Assembly: GCA_905478675.1 (NCBI GenBank) | Contig: CAJQJI010000039.1 | Span: forward strand, 1 to 16,824 | Length of the DNA: 16,824 bases | Direction of reading: 5' to 3' | DNA from: Candidatus Altimarinota bacterium | GTDB taxonomy: Bacteria; Patescibacteriota; Gracilibacteria; UBA4473 | Made by a program: the position numbers and the translations under genes | The notes under the pieces: generated by a model | What the model was told of the DNA's origin: nothing | What the model saw: the letters and a program-made list of their open reading frames with translations, nothing else | Databases searched by the model: none | Shown here: one piece after another, positions 14,099 through 16,824 of the stretch | Layout of the letters: each line of letters begins with the position of its first letter | Position numbering within the stretch: position 1 is the first letter of the stretch

Positions 14099-14122
14099 GT
14101 TCCTACTTCAGTTCGTTACAAT
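14094..14122 (+). promoter_or_regulatory. Promoter of dut-tilS, probably leaderless
   Basis: TTGGAG (14094-14099), a 17-nt spacer and TACAAT (14117-14122) stand 7 nt before ATG 14130. The -10 matches 5 of 6 and the -35 keeps TTG. This decides for the start at 14130 over the upstream in-frame ATG at 14094, which lies within the promoter. Confidence 0.6.
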
Positions 14123-14129
14123 CAAAGCC

Positions 14130-14564
14130 ATGAAAGTACAAATTCACCGACTTGATAAAGCTTTACCGCTTCCAAAATATGAAACTGCCGGCAGTTTTGG
14201 TTTTGATTTTTTAGCGCGGGAAGACACGGTTATCAAGCCTGGACAAATTGGGATGATTCCGAGCAATGTGATTGTAAAATGTCCTGATGAGTTAGCGTTG
14301 CTTATTTTGCCACGCAGTTCTACGTATCGAAAAACAGGCCTCGTATTCCCCCACTCCATTGGGTTGGTAGACCAAGATTATTGTGGTCCAGAAGACGAGA
14401 TTTTTATTCAGCTCGTAAACCCTCGAGACCATGACATCACGGTTAAACGCGGTGATAAAATTGCCCAAGGCTTGTTTGTGCGTTCCCCCAAAATAGAATT
14501 TACCGAAGTGGAGAAAGATTTTTTAGGGACAGATTCAAGAGGTGGGTTTGGGAGTACTGGTTAA
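14130..14564 (+). CDS. dut: dUTP diphosphatase (trimeric dUTPase)
   Basis: Hydrolyses dUTP to dUMP and pyrophosphate, keeping uracil out of DNA and supplying dUMP. The 144 residues match the usual ~150. All five motifs of the trimeric family are seen: 1 AGSFGFDF (20-27), 2 PRSS (61-64), 3 GLVDQDYCGPEDEI (78-91, with the catalytic Asp at 81 and a slightly extended YxG...EI part), 4 RGDKIAQGLF (107-116) and 5 RGGFGSTG (137-144). The C-terminus ends exactly at motif 5. The start at 14130 is chosen from the -10 position and the conserved first strand (MKVQIHRLDK). tilS starts 10 bp after its stop, so the two form an operon. Confidence 0.95.
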   Translation: MKVQIHRLDKALPLPKYETAGSFGFDFLAREDTVIKPGQIGMIPSNVIVKCPDELALLILPRSSTYRKTGLVFPHSIGLVDQDYCGPEDEIFIQLVNPRDHDITVKRGDKIAQGLFVRSPKIEFTEVEKDFLGTDSRGGFGSTG

Positions 14565-14574
14565 ACACAAATTT

Positions 14575-15489
14575 ATGACCCCCGCAAAATTAAGCGAAAT
14601 TTTTACAGACTTTATAACCAAGCAAAATTTAGAAAATAAACGCTTGTTGTTAATGGTTTCTGGTGGCGTAGATTCGGTTGTTTTACTGCATGTAGCGGCC
14701 CAAACCATAAAACCTGAAAACTTAGCCGTTTTTCATTTAAACCACAACCTGCGAGAGTCCGCAGAGGCTGACCTTATTTTTGTACAAAATATGTGTTCGA
14801 ATTTAAATATTAAAGCCTTCACTCACACGCTCGACACACAACCAGAAAAAAATACCGAATCAAATTGGAGACAAGAACGAAAAACACTTTCACAAAAAGT
14901 GGCCGACGATTTTGGCGCAGCCCGTATTCTCACCGCGCACCACGCCACTGATTTAGTCGAAACGATGATTTTTAGACTTACAAAAGGCGCGGGACCGAGT
15001 GGACTTTCCCCATTTGATAGTAGCACCAAACCCTTTTGGAAAGCACCAAAACAAACACTGATAGACTACGCCCAGGCCCACAACCTAGAGTGGCATGAAG
15101 ACGAAAGCAACTTGAACACAAAATTTGAACGAAACTTGATTCGAGCCCAAGTACTCCCCTCGCTTCGTAAAATTACGCCGAACTTAGAGGCCGTCTTTGT
15201 ACGAGAAGCCGAGACCTTTGCCCAACTACAAGATTTTTTAACACAGCAATTACAAGCGGTTTGCACAAAAGAACTTGAAGATCAGGCTATAGCCCTCAAT
15301 AAATTTTTAGATTTTCCTCCAAGTCTCCAAACTGAATTTTTACGAACAATCGCGCTTAAAACTCCCAGCCAAGCCGAGCTAACAGATTGTTTAAGATGGT
15401 TACAAAGCCAGCCTCAAGGCAATTCTAAAAAGGAACTTGGTCAGGCGAAGCTTTATATTCAACAGCAGACACTTAAGTGGAAACTTTAA
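14575..15489 (+). CDS. tilS: tRNA(Ile)-lysidine synthetase, short form
   Basis: Converts C34 of the CAU-anticodon tRNA-Ile to lysidine using ATP and lysine, changing codon reading from AUG to AUA. With ATG at 14575 it has 304 residues, so only the N-terminal PP-loop domain and a helical extension are present, without the full C-terminal domains of E. coli TilS (~430). Motifs: PP-loop SGGVDSVVLL (29-38), FHLNHNLRESA (53-63), LTAHHATDLVETMIFRLTKG (119-138), GAGPSGLS (138-145) and NTKFERNLIRAQVLPSL (181-197). A GTG at 14542 is in frame but inside dut, so 14575 is preferred. It follows dut by 10 bp. Its stop overlaps the end of the convergent 72-residue gene by 4 bp. The short form is common in small genomes. 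Confidence 0.93.
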   Translation: MTPAKLSEIFTDFITKQNLENKRLLLMVSGGVDSVVLLHVAAQTIKPENLAVFHLNHNLRESAEADLIFVQNMCSNLNIKAFTHTLDTQPEKNTESNWRQERKTLSQKVADDFGAARILTAHHATDLVETMIFRLTKGAGPSGLSPFDSSTKPFWKAPKQTLIDYAQAHNLEWHEDESNLNTKFERNLIRAQVLPSLRKITPNLEAVFVREAETFAQLQDFLTQQLQAVCTKELEDQAIALNKFLDFPPSLQTEFLRTIALKTPSQAELTDCLRWLQSQPQGNSKKELGQAKLYIQQQTLKWKL

Positions 15490-15704
15490 GCGTTTGCGGG
15501 CGAAACTGTCTCTAAATGATCTTTAATAGACGCTCCAGGAATTACACAGAAAGGCCGCTCTCTATTTTGATCCAAAACGTTTTTAACCGCTTTTTGAGCG
15601 GCAGCCGTTAAATATTCTTCCGGCAAGCCCTGCTCAGAAAGAAGCTTTTCGGCATCACGCTTAACCAAATCAGAACCTTTGTTTAATCGATCAATTAAAT
15701 CCAT
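15486..15704 (-). CDS. 72-residue helical protein, unknown function
   Basis: I do not recognise this protein. It is probably mostly helical: MDLIDRLNKGSDLVKRDAEK, LLSEQGLPEEYLTAAAQKAV and KNVLDQ form amphipathic stretches, followed by a Pro/Gly-containing tail (RPFCVIPGASIKDHLETVS). It has no signal peptide and no membrane segment, and it has one Cys. It is supported as a real gene by a good promoter (TTGCGT-17-TAAAAT) exactly 7 nt before its ATG and by clean fit between tilS and the aroA-Nudix gene. It is convergent with tilS (4-bp overlap). No function can be offered. Confidence 0.65.
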   Translation of the reverse strand: MDLIDRLNKGSDLVKRDAEKLLSEQGLPEEYLTAAAQKAVKNVLDQNRERPFCVIPGASIKDHLETVSPANA

Positions 15705-15711
15705 TTATATT

Positions 15712-15740
15712 ATTTTAATACTTTTTAGTGAAATACGCAA
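15712..15740 (-). promoter_or_regulatory. Promoter of the 72-residue gene, leaderless
   Basis: On the minus strand TTGCGT (15740-15735), 17 nt, TAAAAT (15717-15712), then 7 nt to ATG at 15704. The -10 matches 5 of 6 and the -35 keeps TTG. The geometry equals that at dut. Confidence 0.6.
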
Positions 15741-15779
15741 CACCTGCTCGCTAGAGTGTTTTTTCTAGGGGAGACCCTA
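15739..15779. terminator. Weak hairpins between the aroA-Nudix end and the 72-residue gene
   Basis: For plus-strand transcription, AACAC (15739-15743) and GTGTT (15756-15760) form a 5-bp stem followed by six Ts (15759-15764); this could end tilS transcription after it has run through the convergent gene. TAGGG GAGA CCCTA (15766-15779) forms a second small stem just after the aroA-Nudix stop on the minus strand, but has no T-tract there. Both are weak. Confidence 0.3.
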
Positions 15780-15783
15780 TTAA

Positions 15784-16824
15784 TTATAAAAAATCTTGCA
15801 CTGTCTGCCAATAGGCCGATGAGAAATAAGAGGGCAGTTCCTCCGCTTTCACCCAAGCGTGATCAATAATCTCTTCTCCATCAACTGCCACTTCACCGCT
15901 AATATAATCAGCTTTAAAAAATTCAACCTTAGCCCCAATAACGCGAGCTTCATGCCGCTTAAAGTCAGCCGGGAAAATATAACGGTAATCGCCCACAGGC
16001 CGTTCCCCTTTAATTTTTACATTTAACGATTCCCCACACTCTTCGCGTAATTCTCGAACGGCCGCCTGTCGCCCCGTTTCGCCTTCATCAACCCCGCCCT
16101 GCGGAAACTGCCAAGCATTTTCTTTGCGTGGTTTTTTTACAATTAAATAGGTTTCTTCTTGGCTTAGAATCAAGGCACTTACGGCGCGTAACTGATTTTC
16201 CCAATCGGCTAAATGCACCCAGAAATCAGGCCAAGTTTTAGCCACACATTCAGGCTCGGTTATTTTCACCGCTGATTTCTGGTAGGGATCGGCGCCCAAA
16301 TCAAGAGCGGCTTTCAAAATCCCAAAACACATGGCAATTCGATGATCGTCATAAGAATTTATTGAGACACTTTCTTCCATAATTTTTACAGAATGCCCGC
16401 CCGTAATAACGACCTCATCCCCCGAAACTTCCATCTCAACGTTCAGATGCTTTAGCTGTTCCATCGCTAAAATGCGATCACATTCTTTTACGCGTAGACT
16501 TTCAAGCCCGGTAAATCTAGAAGCCCCAGGACAAAAAGCCGCTAACACCATTCCGGTCATGCTCACATCTGGCATGGTTTCCCAGTTCCAGTCGCCGATT
16601 GACGCTAAATCAAACTGAGGCTCTACTTTTAATTTTGCGCCTGAACGCGTTATTTGCGCGCCGGTGGCTTTAATCACTTCTAAAAACTGTTCATCCCCTT
16701 GCAGCGTTTGGGTTCCAAAATTCTCAATACTGATTGGCGCGCCACGCAGCACACTCCAAGCCAGTGGATAACTGGCTGAACTCATATCCGAAGGGATTTC
16801 GTACACTGTTGGCGCGTTAAACCC
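15784..16824 (-). CDS. aroA: EPSP synthase C-terminal part fused to a Nudix hydrolase (5' end beyond window)
   Basis: The minus frame is open from the right edge (…GFNAPTVYEIPSD) to TAA at 15784, 346 visible codons. The first ~205 are EPSP synthase (shikimate-3-phosphate + PEP to EPSP, chorismate pathway): SSASYPLAWSVL, LQGDEQF, MPDVSMTGMVLAA (the PD of the catalytic region), LESLRVKECDRILAMEQL and SYDDHRIAMCFGILKA, ending near TWPDFWVHL. Without a stop the chain continues (junction ~16200) into a Nudix domain: AVSALILSQEETYLIVKK, WQFPQGGVDEGETGRQAAV and RELREECGE, the box G-x5-E-x7-RE-x-x-EE-x-G at ~16027-16098, ending in ELPSYFSSAYWQTVQDFL. The box is complete except the last hydrophobic position, which is Glu. 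The Nudix part resembles the MRPL46/RppH-like group, but its substrate is unknown. The N-terminal half of AroA lies outside the window. Confidence 0.88.
   Translation of the reverse strand, partial: GFNAPTVYEIPSDMSSASYPLAWSVLRGAPISIENFGTQTLQGDEQFLEVIKATGAQITRSGAKLKVEPQFDLASIGDWNWETMPDVSMTGMVLAAFCPGASRFTGLESLRVKECDRILAMEQLKHLNVEMEVSGDEVVITGGHSVKIMEESVSINSYDDHRIAMCFGILKAALDLGADPYQKSAVKITEPECVAKTWPDFWVHLADWENQLRAVSALILSQEETYLIVKKPRKENAWQFPQGGVDEGETGRQAAVRELREECGESLNVKIKGERPVGDYRYIFPADFKRHEARVIGAKVEFFKADYISGEVAVDGEEIIDHAWVKAEELPSYFSSAYWQTVQDFL

Noticed and set aside
14094..14129. Extended N-terminus of dut from ATG 14094
   Set aside because: This start would lie at the -35 box; the -10 TACAAT ends 7 nt before ATG 14130, and the conserved dUTPase begins at 14130.
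1..16824. CRISPR arrays, insertion sequences, tRNA or rRNA genes
   Set aside because: I saw no regularly spaced repeats, transposase-like ORFs, cloverleaf sequences or rRNA segments on either strand.

Overview
The window reads like a compact, moderately AT-rich bacterial genome with tightly packed genes. Nearly all stops are TAA. One gene ends in TGA and none is interrupted by TGA, so UGA is a stop and not a sense codon. No convincing Shine-Dalgarno site precedes any gene, and several ATGs sit only 7-8 nt after a -10 hexamer, which suggests leaderless mRNAs. With several domain fusions and split or minimal gene versions, this fits a Candidate Phyla Radiation (Patescibacteria) genome using the standard code, perhaps Peregrinibacteria-like. 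That placement is inference.

Layout. (1) 1-2502, minus strand: a likely operon of a secreted 3D-domain/peptidoglycan-binding protein, a small basic membrane protein and an MFS transporter cut by the left edge. (2) 2667-3719, plus: an SLH-domain surface protein, divergent from the first operon. (3) 3729-7124, plus: an amino-acid block containing a glutamate-5-kinase-like kinase, a small GNAT enzyme resembling the acetyltransferase domain of N-acetylglutamate synthase, and arginyl-tRNA synthetase. The kinase and the GNAT gene are each preceded by a tiny leader ORF rich in Arg (and Pro) codons, followed by mutually exclusive hairpins ending in a terminator. These look like two tandem ribosome-mediated attenuators. 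(4) 7207-10155, plus: lemA, a DUF2207 membrane protein and glutamate racemase. (5) 10147-14019, minus: a two-gene cassette. The first gene encodes a signal peptide, a PKD domain and a 7TM module of the 'inactive transglutaminase fused to 7TM' family. The second is a fusion of a RimK-related ATP-grasp ligase, a degenerate retropepsin-like domain and a DUF1704/'QEGLA' (MATCAP-type) metallopeptidase. (6) 14130-15489, plus: dut and tilS. (7) 15486-16824, minus: a 72-residue protein of unknown function and the 3' part of an EPSP synthase gene fused in frame to a Nudix hydrolase.

How the parts may work together. Region 3 looks like an arginine/proline-sensing block: scarcity of charged tRNA-Arg (or tRNA-Pro) would stall ribosomes on the leaders and let transcription continue. 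Region 5 looks like a membrane-linked ligase plus peptidase system that could add and remove C-terminal residues on an unknown target, a single-polypeptide counterpart of separate proteobacterial genes. It ends head-to-head with glutamate racemase, overlapping it by 9 bp. The two strongest discoveries proposed are the tandem Arg/Pro attenuators and the ligase-peptidase/7TM cassette.
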